From contig JAKAKL010000087.1 of assembly GCA_021824565.1 (NCBI GenBank), forward strand, positions 1 to 42,020: 42,020 nt of DNA, written 5' to 3'. Positions within the stretch are counted from its first letter, which is position 1, and each line of letters opens with the position of its first letter. The notes below the pieces were generated by a model. That model saw only the letters and a program-made list of their open reading frames with translations. It was not told where the DNA came from and did not search any database. A program made the translations under genes and the position numbers. Positions 15,725-23,012 of the stretch are shown piece by piece. The stretch comes from Bacteroidota bacterium. GTDB taxonomy: Bacteria; Bacteroidota; Ignavibacteria; Ignavibacteriales; Ignavibacteriaceae.

Positions 15725-16317
15725 TAAGAATGTGTCTTAGCTAATTCACCGTTGCCTTTAAAAGTTCCGGAAACTGTTATAGCTGCCGCTCCGGCAACTT
15801 TAACTCCGGTTTTGAAATTGTCGAATATCGCCGAACCCGAATAATAATTAGCGTCATCTTCGTCAAGTTCCACAGCAAGCTCTTCGCCTACCGGGTACAT
15901 ATTGGCGCCGTCATAATCGAGAGCTGCGTAATCGCCGTCCCAATCTTTGAATTTACCGATCAGCCTTTCCTTCCATTCTCCGGACTCGCTGTCAAGCGCC
16001 TCAGCAACTTCCGCGCTTACATTTAAGTTCCAATCTGTAATCGGCAGAATTCTTTGAGCCGTGCCGCCGCTGGTATAAGTTTGTGTAGTTGTTAATGCGA
16101 CTTCAAAATCGGTTGCACTTGCAGCAGTAACTAAATGACCTTTGCCGTTATTATTCAAATCGACCATCCCAAGCACGCCGCTGATCAATATGAACATTCC
16201 GACAGACAAAGTGTTTGCCGCGGTAACAGTAACAACGCCGCCCGCAGCGGTAGCTGCTGTAATCGAAATTACGCTTCCAATTTTTATCCTTCCGGACTTT
16301 CCAGATATCTTATTCAT
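15724..16317 (-). CDS. major tail tube protein
   Basis: A 197-aa protein directly upstream of the chaperone pair. The N-terminal lead (SGKSGRIKIGS) is followed by an inserted beta module (about 15-95, VVTVTAANTLSVGMFILISG). The tube-like core holds DWNLNVSAEVAEALDSESGEWKERL split over about 99-125 and FDNFKTGVKVAGAAAITVSG, a pattern shared by phage tail tube proteins (one strand pair, helix, then strands). Ribosome binding site ggagtt precedes the ATG. The gene ends at 15724, where the chaperone ATG begins. No sheath gene is found, which makes the tail non-contractile. Confidence 0.8.
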   Translation of the reverse strand: MNKISGKSGRIKIGSVISITAATAAGGVVTVTAANTLSVGMFILISGVLGMVDLNNNGKGHLVTAASATDFEVALTTTQTYTSGGTAQRILPITDWNLNVSAEVAEALDSESGEWKERLIGKFKDWDGDYAALDYDGANMYPVGEELAVELDEDDANYYSGSAIFDNFKTGVKVAGAAAITVSGTFKGNGELAKTHS

Positions 16318-16334
16318 TTTTATAACTCCAATAA

Positions 16335-16559
16335 TTAATTTCTAAATTCTTCCCGAATTTTTTGAACTTCGGTTTCAATTTTGTTTTCAATAGCAACGCG
16401 CATTCTGTCTAGTTTCTCTAGCAACACATCGCTATCGGTTTTCTTTTCAAGCCGGGTTTCAACAATCGTAATCCGCTTATCTGTTTTTACAAATACGCCT
16501 ATCACGGCGCCAACGCACAAAACTATAGTTGCAAGATTTGCGAATACATCCATCGTCAT
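16335..16559 (-). CDS. small membrane protein with C-terminal coiled coil (lysis cassette)
   Basis: 74 aa from ATG 16559, which overlaps the previous stop (ATGA). The frame is open to 16610 but the upstream part lies inside the preceding gene. One membrane segment (about 4-24, VFANLATIVLCVGAVIGVFV) is followed by a charged coiled coil (KTDKRITIVETRLEKK, then LDRMRVAIENKIETEVQ). The topology suggests a holin- or hemolysin XhlA-like or spanin-like accessory lysis protein. No family is certain. It is the last gene of the membrane-protein cluster before the tail tube. Confidence 0.65.
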   Translation of the reverse strand: MTMDVFANLATIVLCVGAVIGVFVKTDKRITIVETRLEKKTDSDVLLEKLDRMRVAIENKIETEVQKIREEFRN

Positions 16560-17107
16560 AATAATTTCACCACTATAATCAATACCGCAACTAGTGAAGT
16601 CCAGAACCACTTGTCCTTATAAAATGCTTCCGGCATTTCAACAAACTGCGGCTCATAATTAAACTGCACGGAATCGATACTCACTTTCGATGCAAACATT
16701 TCCTGTAACGGCAAAAATCTTTGTTTTAGATTTTCATAAATAATAACCGAAATCTTTTTAAGAGAATCAGATTTTGTAAATACTAAATTGCTGTCAGCCT
16801 CATAAATTGGTATCATCATAGAACTGTCAATTACGGTTGAATCTTTAACATTCCACTTCACCGAATCAATCCAATTTATTTTTTTAGCGGCTTGTAAATT
16901 TTGAGAAGTAATTGCAAGCAGCTTCTTAACAGAGTCGATTGAAATATAATTCATCCTTGCCGCCTGAGTAATCTGTTTAGCCTGGAAGTCTGTTAATGAA
17001 ATTGTTTTAACAACCGTCTCCGGATTTTTCTTAAACAATAAAGCCGCAGCAGCTCCTAAAGCCATTAATAATATTGCGCCGATTATTATTAACGAAGAAT
17101 TCTTCAT
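16556..17107 (-). CDS. membrane-anchored lysis-region protein
   Basis: 183 aa with an N-terminal signal anchor (about 4-25, SLIIIGAILLMALGAAAALLF), a long charged, helical periplasmic part (about 30-160) and a C-terminal hydrophobic segment (FWTSLVAVLIIVVKLL). It overlaps the holin-like gene upstream and the coiled-coil membrane gene downstream by 4 bases each, so the three are translationally coupled. It could serve as an inner-membrane spanin-like protein or a pinholin accessory. I see no sequence motif that decides this. Confidence 0.65.
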   Translation of the reverse strand: MKNSSLIIIGAILLMALGAAAALLFKKNPETVVKTISLTDFQAKQITQAARMNYISIDSVKKLLAITSQNLQAAKKINWIDSVKWNVKDSTVIDSSMMIPIYEADSNLVFTKSDSLKKISVIIYENLKQRFLPLQEMFASKVSIDSVQFNYEPQFVEMPEAFYKDKWFWTSLVAVLIIVVKLL

Positions 17108-17319
17108 TCTTTCGGCTTTCCTTTATCTGCAAAATGTTCGAGAACATTGCTGCCGAAAAACAACCCGGCAACTATTCCAAAACCCATCGCAGATTGAACC
17201 GCAAATACGCTGAAATCGACTACTAAATTCGGCAACTTCGAAACAACAGCGATCAACACGAGAGTATAAAGAACTATCGTGATTACAAAACCTAAAAATT
17301 TTCTATTGCCTGTTTTCAT
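17104..17319 (-). CDS. putative holin
   Basis: 71 aa with two predicted membrane segments (about 8-28, FLGFVITIVLYTLVLIAVVS, and about 38-57, FAVQSAMGFGIVAGLFFGSN), a short linker and a charged C-terminus (DKGKPKE). This is a class II holin topology. It follows the endolysin gene by 9 bases and overlaps the next membrane gene by 4 bases. Holins form lesions in the cytoplasmic membrane to release or activate the endolysin. The assignment rests on size, topology and neighbourhood. Confidence 0.7.
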   Translation of the reverse strand: MKTGNRKFLGFVITIVLYTLVLIAVVSKLPNLVVDFSVFAVQSAMGFGIVAGLFFGSNVLEHFADKGKPKE

Positions 17320-17328
17320 AAAAAGCCT

Positions 17329-17919
17329 TTACCATTTATCAATTATAACCCTGCTAAACCAGCCGGCATATTTTTCCTGGCTATGATCAGCTTCCATTAT
17401 TTCAATGTATCTTTTCATCTGGAATCCGTTAAGCAGATTGCAAAGATGATTCACCGAATTATGCGCCACACAATTTTTATAGCCTTCAAAAGTTTTCTTC
17501 CCGAATCCGCCGTCAACCGGAACATCCGGGTAATCTTTCGCGTTCCGGTTTAAAAGATTTATCGCTCTCTGTAAATGTTCGATTGCTTTTCCAACTCCGA
17601 AATTCACAGCCTGGTCAAAAAGTTCAGCGGAAACAAAAGGATTAAGCGAATCGCCCGCGTACATATCCCAGAATTCTTTTTTATAAAATTCCTTAATCAA
17701 AATTCCAACCCGCTCATCCGCTTTCAATCTTGCATTTATTCTACTGACTTCCGACTCCTGACTTTTGACTTCTGAAACGATCTTCCATCCTTCCCAATCC
17801 GGATGAAACTTTCTTGAAATCCCGGCATAAGTCTCACCGCCTTTATCGGTTGGATCATTAGCATATCCGCCTTCGCTTCCTGCTATTACTTTGTTATATG
17901 CTTCTTCAAACACCGTCAT
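17329..17919 (-). CDS. endolysin, GH108-type N-acetylmuramidase
   Basis: A peptidoglycan hydrolase for host lysis, 196 aa from ATG 17919 (a TTG at 17925 is less likely). The N-terminal glycoside hydrolase 108 domain has the hallmark GSEGGYANDPTDKGGETYAG, with E16 as the catalytic acid of this family. The C-terminal part (about 105-170) matches the PG_binding_3 domain (LFDQAVNFGVGKAIEHLQRA, then DGGFGKKTFEGY). The in-frame repeat SEVKSQESEVSR (17744-17775) sits in the first half and is not part of the family. It lacks a signal peptide, so it should depend on the holin encoded next to it. Confidence 0.92.
   Translation of the reverse strand: MTVFEEAYNKVIAGSEGGYANDPTDKGGETYAGISRKFHPDWEGWKIVSEVKSQESEVSRINARLKADERVGILIKEFYKKEFWDMYAGDSLNPFVSAELFDQAVNFGVGKAIEHLQRAINLLNRNAKDYPDVPVDGGFGKKTFEGYKNCVAHNSVNHLCNLLNGFQMKRYIEIMEADHSQEKYAGWFSRVIIDKW
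17744..17775 (-). repeat. in-frame SQKSEVS-type repeat in endolysin
   Basis: On the coding strand the sequence consists of tcagaagtc-like units and encodes SEVKSQESEVS. The same unit in the same reading frame occurs in MuA (35045-35075) and GemA (36565-36596). Confidence 0.75.
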
Positions 17920-18021
17920 ATTCAATAATTTTTAATTTCTAATTTTTAATTATCCAGGGGGGAAAGGAGCAGCCGGTTAGTGCCGTCGCCAGCCGCTCCT
18001 CAGAGGAGGTTCCCGGAATAA

Positions 18022-18444
18022 CTATTTTTTCTTTTTCTCAACCGGTGCTTTGTCTTTTGCAAGATCATCCGCAGCCGGAGAAGTTAAAGCCTCAATCTGC
18101 GTTTCCAGATCATTAGCCTTCTGTTCAAACTCATTCCGCTCTCTTAACAGGTCAGCGTTTGCCTGCTGATAAATTTCCAATTCTTCATTTTTAGTTTTAA
18201 GTTCTTGAAGCAGCGCATCAATTTTTGAAGTAGAATAATCTTCAAGCTCTTTATATTTCTCTTCAAGCGCTGCGAATTTATTTGCCTGCGGATCCGGAGC
18301 GGCTTGTTCTATTTCGCCGTCGACAAGTATGCTTTCCTGTGCAATTAAAGGCTCAAGAATTTTTTTGTCGATCACTTCGGTGATTATATCGCCTTTAATA
18401 TATTGCTTATTGTTTATATCAAGTTTTTTATTTGCAGTTAACAT
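18022..18444 (-). CDS. coiled-coil head-region protein, Mu gp35-like position
   Basis: 140 aa encoded after the major capsid gene. The N-terminus (KKLDINNKQYIKGDIITEVID) has the style of small Mu-like head or connector proteins. The middle (about 58-118) is a long heptad coiled coil (EEKYKELEDYSTSKIDALLQEL), and the C-terminus is Lys-rich (APVEKKKK). Ribosome binding site aaggag precedes the ATG by about 10 bases. The family is not certain. A head-completion or scaffold-type role is an inference from position. Confidence 0.65.
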   Translation of the reverse strand: MLTANKKLDINNKQYIKGDIITEVIDKKILEPLIAQESILVDGEIEQAAPDPQANKFAALEEKYKELEDYSTSKIDALLQELKTKNEELEIYQQANADLLRERNEFEQKANDLETQIEALTSPAADDLAKDKAPVEKKKK

Positions 18445-18494
18445 TTTGTCAGCACTCCTTAAAAATAATTTTTAAAAACATTTTCAAAAAAGTT

Positions 18495-18539
18495 TCCCTC
18501 TCCTCTATAAGTCCTAAGGACTACTTTGGAGGAGAGGGA
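18495..18539 (-). terminator. inverted repeat after the capsid gene
   Basis: TCCCTCTCCTC (18495-18505) pairs with GAGGAGAGGGA (18529-18539), with an inner AGTCC/GGACT hairpin. It may weaken read-through after the highly expressed capsid gene. A similar CCCCTCTCC palindrome lies at 27342-27366. Confidence 0.5.
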
Positions 18540-18554
18540 CAAATAGTGAGGTCG

Positions 18555-19598
18555 TTACGCTACTGCGTCCTGGAACAAGTAACCTAAATCCTTTGCTGTA
18601 ACAAGTTCTTTAACCGAGTCGCCTGCTTTAACAATAACAGCGCCTTTCAAACCGATCCGGTTATTAAAGTCGCGGTAAGCAACTTTATCACCAAACTGAG
18701 CGGTAAGAGCAAACGTAACTCTGTTAGTAAGATCTGCGAGCACGTCTCTGCAAAGTATTGAAATATGATTTCCCCACACTCTTGAGAGAACTGGAGTCTG
18801 ACCTTTCTTTGCAGTGTTCAACCAAGCCGGACCGACAAGCACTTCATCAATTTCAAATAGATCTGCAAATTGCTGCTTGCTTACCATACCTTTGGTACCG
18901 GAGTTGCCAAGCACTGCCGAAACTATATCCGGATGTCTTCTTGTATAACTCCATGCTTTTTGTCCGAACACTATTATGTTGCCGCGCATTACCATGCTGT
19001 CAAGTGCATCGTTAAGTTTAGTAATCGGATCGGAAGTTGTGAAAGCAGAAAACTGCGTCGTGCCTGCAAGCTGCTCTTGATTACCTGCAGCGTAACTGTT
19101 TGTGTTGAAGATTAAATCGGAAACTCTTTTCTCGCGGTTTAGATCGTTGTAGTTTGCTATTCCTTCAACCGCTCTTCCTTCGGGATCGTCGCCTGCCGGT
19201 GCGTTGTCAATGTCGTCCTGCGGAATAACGTCTTCTAAACCGTAATCTTCGCAAAGATCTGTTTCCATCGTGCCTGTAAATTCAACTTTATTCGCTTCGG
19301 ATTTTCTACCAATCTTATTATCCGGCAAAGTAAAGCCCTCACCCAAATCATGTTTTACATATTTGAATTCTTTCGTAGAAACAGTTCGCCTGGGCGCTAC
19401 TTGATCAGCGATAAGAACGTCATTTTTATAAGCAATGACAATTCCGCTAAGCCGGGCATCAATTGGCATCGGAGCCGCATCTCCTGGTCTCAAAACTAAA
19501 ATTCTTTTATAATTTCTTTCTCTATCCAATTCCTGGTAGAAAACGATCATTGCAAAAAGTGCAATTAATGTTTGAATAAAATTTCTTACCGCTCTCAT
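18555..19598 (-). CDS. major capsid protein
   Basis: 347 aa, placed between the decoration and peptidase genes and the lysis cassette. It has the general layout of HK97-fold major capsid proteins: an N-terminal part with a hydrophobic helix (FIQTLIALFAMIVFYQ), an extended arm region (about 40-100, SGIVIAYKNDVLIADQVAPR), a spine-helix region with NYNDLNREKRVSDLIF and AY-rich strands, and a conserved C-terminal A domain (VWGNHISILCRDVLADLTNR, then FGDKVAYRDFNNRIGLKGA). Sequence resembles capsid proteins of Mu-like and related phages with separate protease and scaffold. Ribosome binding site ggag precedes the ATG. Confidence 0.85.
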   Translation of the reverse strand: MRAVRNFIQTLIALFAMIVFYQELDRERNYKRILVLRPGDAAPMPIDARLSGIVIAYKNDVLIADQVAPRRTVSTKEFKYVKHDLGEGFTLPDNKIGRKSEANKVEFTGTMETDLCEDYGLEDVIPQDDIDNAPAGDDPEGRAVEGIANYNDLNREKRVSDLIFNTNSYAAGNQEQLAGTTQFSAFTTSDPITKLNDALDSMVMRGNIIVFGQKAWSYTRRHPDIVSAVLGNSGTKGMVSKQQFADLFEIDEVLVGPAWLNTAKKGQTPVLSRVWGNHISILCRDVLADLTNRVTFALTAQFGDKVAYRDFNNRIGLKGAVIVKAGDSVKELVTAKDLGYLFQDAVA

Positions 19599-19657
19599 TT
19601 TATAACTCCATGTATTTTGTAAAATAAATTTTCAATCTCTTAAACTTGATCTTGGAC

Positions 19658-20059
19658 TTAAACTTGAACTTTCATAACCGGGTACCAACCCACAATCTCA
19701 TATTCCTTTATCTCTCCTCCGTCCTCAACTCCCGGATCGGGATCCAAAACTTTTTGACCGTTCCAGTAAATTGCGTGAGTTTCGCCTTCATGATATCTGC
19801 TCTTAACAATCGCCAGCGCCGGAGCGCCTTTGATATCGTAAGGCTGAATTATTTTCCCGAAATAAATTTTCGGCGCAACAAAAACAGCGCCTACCAAATA
19901 TCCTTTTGAAATTCCGAACCTAATTATATCAAGCATGCTGCATCCTTCGGCCGCCGAGCCTGTCGAGGCGCAGTGGCTTTCTACATCTTCCAAAGAAGTT
20001 TCAAAAGCCATTGCCGATGCAACAGCTAAACAATTATTAGATCCATAATTTTGTTTCAT
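19658..20059 (-). CDS. papain-like (C39-like) cysteine peptidase in the head module
   Basis: 133 aa with the pattern of a minimal papain-fold peptidase: Q3...N-N-C10-L-A-V-A-S-A-M-A at the N-terminus (oxyanion Gln and nucleophile Cys at a helix start), H95 in ETHAIYW and D107 in VLDPDPG, the His-xn-Asp order of C39-like enzymes. It sits between the decoration and major capsid genes, so it may act in head maturation, be packaged, or process a host factor. The in-frame dispersed repeat ASTGSA is inserted at 19954-19969 (residues about 31-36). It has no signal peptide. The start has only a weak ribosome binding site. Confidence 0.7.
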   Translation of the reverse strand: MKQNYGSNNCLAVASAMAFETSLEDVESHCASTGSAAEGCSMLDIIRFGISKGYLVGAVFVAPKIYFGKIIQPYDIKGAPALAIVKSRYHEGETHAIYWNGQKVLDPDPGVEDGGEIKEYEIVGWYPVMKVQV

Positions 20060-20081
20060 AATTTAAAGAACAACTCTGCTG

Positions 20082-20127
20082 GGTTGCTGGGTAGTCCCGG
20101 TTTCAACCGGGACGTATCGAAGCAACC
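20082..20127. repeat. composite palindrome, GGTTGCT...CGTATCGAAGCAACC family
   Basis: GGTTGCT (20082-20088) pairs with AGCAACC (20121-20127), enclosing a hairpin GTCCCGGT/ACCGGGAC. A second member with the same ends and the shared ACGTATCGAAGC lies inside gemA at 36714-36762. Confidence 0.7.
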
Positions 20128-20135
20128 GGAAGAGG

Positions 20136-21149
20136 TCAATTCATAAATTCCCAGTCAATAACAACCGTACCTGCCAAAGCCGCGCCTGCATCGCCGTTAG
20201 CAGCCCAACCATCAGCCACGTTGAAGTGGACTGTATGAGCATCAGCAGCTTCGACGATGATAGGAACTCCGGCAGTCGGATTTGCAGTCTTCACTTTCGC
20301 CGTTCCATTGCAATCGGCAAAAGTCTGACCGGTAATTATATTTTCAAAAGTGGGAGTACCATCAAGAGTAGCAACAACGCCAGCGCCTATCACGGTCCCG
20401 AGACCGCCGTCCGGTGTGTCAGCGTTGATATTACCATTTGCTTGTGTAATAGCAAGACTCATGTAAGCCTTGTTAATTACAACAGCGCCCGCCGGTAACG
20501 TGTAAAGCAATTTACCAACTGCTAAGTTTGCGCCGCCTGCAATTACCGGTAAAGTTGTAGCGACAGTTAAAACTGTTCTATGCTTTCCGCCGTTGCCATA
20601 TTCAGCGGCAGTAACACCCGCGGCAGCCATTCCGATATGAGCCGCGGTTTCCAAATCTTTGTTCGCATCCAAAACAGCGACAACACTTGCGGTCGTGTTT
20701 GCGGATGATGCGCCGTCATTCAAATTCAGTTCAGCCGCGGAAGCAGTAACGCCGTCGTATCTGGAAAGCTTGCAAGCAAAAACATTCACGCTTCCGATAT
20801 CGCCGGAAACTCCAGATTCTTCCGCAACGCCGATTGAATTGACTGCGCCAGCTAACAGCATTGCGGCAGTAATTGTTATTGCTTTGCCGTTTGCATCGCT
20901 CGTTAAATAATCGCCGCGTGTTACCACACCGCCGTATTCAACCTCGGCAAGTCCGGCTTTAACAACATCAATTCTTTCATCGATTGCATAACTCGGACCG
21001 CTCGGAGTGGAAATTCCCATCAAGCCGTCTGTGTTAGCCGATGCCTGCGCAACGTATTTATCGGCGCTGCCTGCTTTCAAAATCCTGTATGGATAAATCA
21101 AAGCTTCAGCTATGTAGTTCAAAATCAAAAGGGGATTAAATTTTCCCAT
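20136..21149 (-). CDS. capsid decoration protein with DUF2190-like N-terminus
   Basis: 337 aa. About residues 25-125 match the pattern of DUF2190 capsid cement proteins (GLMGISTPSGPSYAIDERID, then GGVVTRGDYLTSDANGKA), small beta-rich proteins that stabilise the shell. The C-terminal 200 residues are Ala/Gly/Thr-rich and beta-like (NLAVGKLLYTLPAGAVVINKA) and could be a decoration or spike domain exposed on the head. It has a strong ribosome binding site aaggag. It is located between the protease/scaffold gene and the capsid gene, as decoration proteins usually are. Confidence 0.75.
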   Translation of the reverse strand: MGKFNPLLILNYIAEALIYPYRILKAGSADKYVAQASANTDGLMGISTPSGPSYAIDERIDVVKAGLAEVEYGGVVTRGDYLTSDANGKAITITAAMLLAGAVNSIGVAEESGVSGDIGSVNVFACKLSRYDGVTASAAELNLNDGASSANTTASVVAVLDANKDLETAAHIGMAAAGVTAAEYGNGGKHRTVLTVATTLPVIAGGANLAVGKLLYTLPAGAVVINKAYMSLAITQANGNINADTPDGGLGTVIGAGVVATLDGTPTFENIITGQTFADCNGTAKVKTANPTAGVPIIVEAADAHTVHFNVADGWAANGDAGAALAGTVVIDWEFMN

Positions 21150-21185
21150 CGTAGTAACTCCTTAAATAAATTTTCAAATAATCAA

Positions 21186-21250
21186 TTTCACTTTTCTTAC
21201 TCTATGCGCTTCGCTCTATGCTCTTTTCGCTCTGCGCTTTGCGCTCTGCT
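21186..21250. repeat. low-complexity gcgcttcgctctatg-type repeat
   Basis: Tandem variants of ctctgcgctttg / ctctatgcgc fill the gap between the protease and decoration genes. A short related piece (cgctttgcgctat) lies at 22991-23003 before the terminase gene. It is a dispersed spacer repeat and not coding. Confidence 0.5.
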
Positions 21251-21790
21251 CTATGCGCCTTGCTTTCCTACAACGTGATTCACCGCCTCGGTAGAAGAGA
21301 TAACATTGCCGATCTTCGCCTGTGAGTTTATATACTCTCTCGCCGCTTTTGCAATTGCTTTAGGATCTTTAACGTCAACATGAGTATCGTTTCCCGGCTC
21401 AAGCTTAGGAGGAAGCGCAGAGTTCTTTGCGCGCTTGTCGATGTCTTCTTTAATTGCGGCAAAATTTTTCTTTGCATCGGCAATAGTTTGATCTTTTAAA
21501 GCCGGAATTATTTTCCCATCTGTAATTGCCTGGTTAACAAATGTTTCAACTTCTGCATCGTGACGTGCAGTTTCAGCAGCCTTCAATGATGCAAGCTCAG
21601 CTAAGACTTCCGAATTTTTTTGTGTTGAAGGATTTGCCGCAGCGGCTTCCTCAGCTTTGGTTATTACTTCCATCATTGTAGCCGTTTCCGGAAGTCCGTA
21701 TTTTGCAGCAAGAGTTTTAACTGCATTCATCATATCTGCTTCTGTTGCCGTATCGGGCAATCCCAAAAATTTTAATAAGGCTGCGTTCAT
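21251..21790 (-). CDS. nested scaffolding protein (Mu Z-like)
   Basis: An in-frame internal ATG at 21790 within the protease gene is preceded by aaggat at proper spacing and would give 179 aa (MNAALLKFLGLPDTATEADM...). Mu-like phages make their scaffold this way, as the C-terminal part of gene I. The helical, charged composition (AAETARHDAEVETF) fits a scaffold removed by proteolysis. The evidence is the ribosome binding site and the precedent only. Confidence 0.55.
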   Translation of the reverse strand: MNAALLKFLGLPDTATEADMMNAVKTLAAKYGLPETATMMEVITKAEEAAAANPSTQKNSEVLAELASLKAAETARHDAEVETFVNQAITDGKIIPALKDQTIADAKKNFAAIKEDIDKRAKNSALPPKLEPGNDTHVDVKDPKAIAKAAREYINSQAKIGNVISSTEAVNHVVGKQGA

Positions 21791-22351
21791 TTTTATATCC
21801 TTTTTTTTATTATTTGTTTCCGAATTTCCAATGTTATCAATCTCAGTATCCATATAAGGCTTATTAACAAGCCCGATTGAATGTAGTACCGCGCCAATCT
21901 CTTTTCCGTTCTTGTCTGTTTTATTTAAAAGATATGCCGGGGAAAAATATTTGTAAGCTTTGCCGTTTACTTTTTCCTGTCCCTTTGTCGTGAATTGCGG
22001 ATATTCAATATAAAGTCCATCTGCCATCGCCTGCACTTTATCTTTAGGCGACCATGCAGCGGCTTCCGCGCTTGGATCCCAAATCGATTCGTGTCCAAAA
22101 TCGAAAAGGACGTCCGTGCCGCCGTTCTTTAAGTTGGCTGCCATCTCCTGGATATGCTGGGGAGTAATTTCATGTGGTCCGTCCGGGTGCGTTGGGAACA
22201 ATCCAACCGGAACAATCTTAATCAACTTGTTTGCTTGATCAACCGGTGTGGTTGTATCTATTTCAAGGGCGTTGGTATAGAAATGCTGTTCCGCTTTTTT
22301 ATCGCGGTTCAAAAATATTTTCGGTAATCTCTTAAAAAAATCTTTCAACAT
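21251..22351 (-). CDS. Mu gpI-like prohead protease with C-terminal scaffold
   Basis: The head maturation protease of Mu-like phages, 366 aa. The N-terminal half (about 40-180) carries the family motif LFDFGHES with H87 as a probable catalytic residue, then WSPKDKVQAMADGLYIEYPQ split in strands and KYFSPAYLL. The C-terminal half is charged and helical (about 230-330) and serves as the scaffold. As in Mu, the scaffold (Z) can also start internally at 21790. It is the first gene of the late minus-strand block, and 156 bases separate it from the divergent terminase operon. Confidence 0.88.
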   Translation of the reverse strand: MLKDFFKRLPKIFLNRDKKAEQHFYTNALEIDTTTPVDQANKLIKIVPVGLFPTHPDGPHEITPQHIQEMAANLKNGGTDVLFDFGHESIWDPSAEAAAWSPKDKVQAMADGLYIEYPQFTTKGQEKVNGKAYKYFSPAYLLNKTDKNGKEIGAVLHSIGLVNKPYMDTEIDNIGNSETNNKKKDIKMNAALLKFLGLPDTATEADMMNAVKTLAAKYGLPETATMMEVITKAEEAAAANPSTQKNSEVLAELASLKAAETARHDAEVETFVNQAITDGKIIPALKDQTIADAKKNFAAIKEDIDKRAKNSALPPKLEPGNDTHVDVKDPKAIAKAAREYINSQAKIGNVISSTEAVNHVVGKQGA

Positions 22352-22507
22352 TTTAAATACTTTTTTCTTTCAAAAATTTCTAAGCAAAAACTAAATCGGA
22401 AAGCAACTATTAAAAAATGTTTTCCCCGTAGATATATATCTGCGCTATCTTTATGACCAACTCTTAAAGTCGGTAATTATCTTTTCTTAGTAAATTTTAT
22501 TGAGGTT
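22352..22507. promoter_or_regulatory. divergent regulatory region between late and terminase blocks
   Basis: The 156-base gap separates the minus-strand protease operon and the plus-strand terminase operon. It is very AT-rich and contains the perfect palindrome AGATATATATCT (about 22431-22442) and an imperfect one around actcttaaagt. Both late blocks probably start here, under a Mu Mor/C-like activator that I could not identify. Confidence 0.4.
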
Positions 22508-22990
22508 ATGATGTCGCGGTTTTCTCCAAAACAAAGAATGGAAATTAAATTGATGTTCGTGCAGCAAGGCAAGTCCGCGCTCGAAATATCAAAGCATTTC
22601 GGCAGCAAGCCTTCAGTGCAGACCATAATCAATTGGTCCAAGAAAAAAAATTCCGAAGGCGTTAGCTGGGAAGATGAACGCGAGCAATTTGAAGTTGAAG
22701 AATATGAAAGCCTTTCGCCGCAGTCTCAAGCGAAGAAGATTTTAAGAAAAATTAATGTAGTGCTTTCAAAATCCGATAGAAGCTTTACAACCAAAGACGC
22801 GGACGCTTTATCGAAACTTCAAAAGTCGATGGAAAAACTTATTGATAAAAAATTCCAGATCCCGACAATGTTTAAGCTGCTGACTCACTTTTTAGAATTT
22901 CTGTCCGCAAATTACAAAAACCTTGTAACGGCAGAATTAATAAACGCAACCCGTCATTTCAAAAACGTCTTAAAGGAGGAAATGGAATAA
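22508..22990 (+). CDS. terminase small subunit, Mu gp27-like
   Basis: 160 aa. The N-terminal helix-turn-helix (about 5-45, KQRMEIKLMFVQQGKSALEI, then GSKPSVQTIINWSKKK) fits DNA-binding small terminase subunits and the Mu gp27/DUF1804 type. The rest is helical (SQAKKILRKINVVLSKSDRS). The second ATG (22511) is equally possible, with gaggtt close upstream. It is the first gene of the plus-strand packaging and portal block and lies directly before the large subunit. Confidence 0.75.
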   Translation: MMSRFSPKQRMEIKLMFVQQGKSALEISKHFGSKPSVQTIINWSKKKNSEGVSWEDEREQFEVEEYESLSPQSQAKKILRKINVVLSKSDRSFTTKDADALSKLQKSMEKLIDKKFQIPTMFKLLTHFLEFLSANYKNLVTAELINATRHFKNVLKEEME

Positions 22991-23012
22991 CGCTTTGCGC
23001 TATACAATCATC

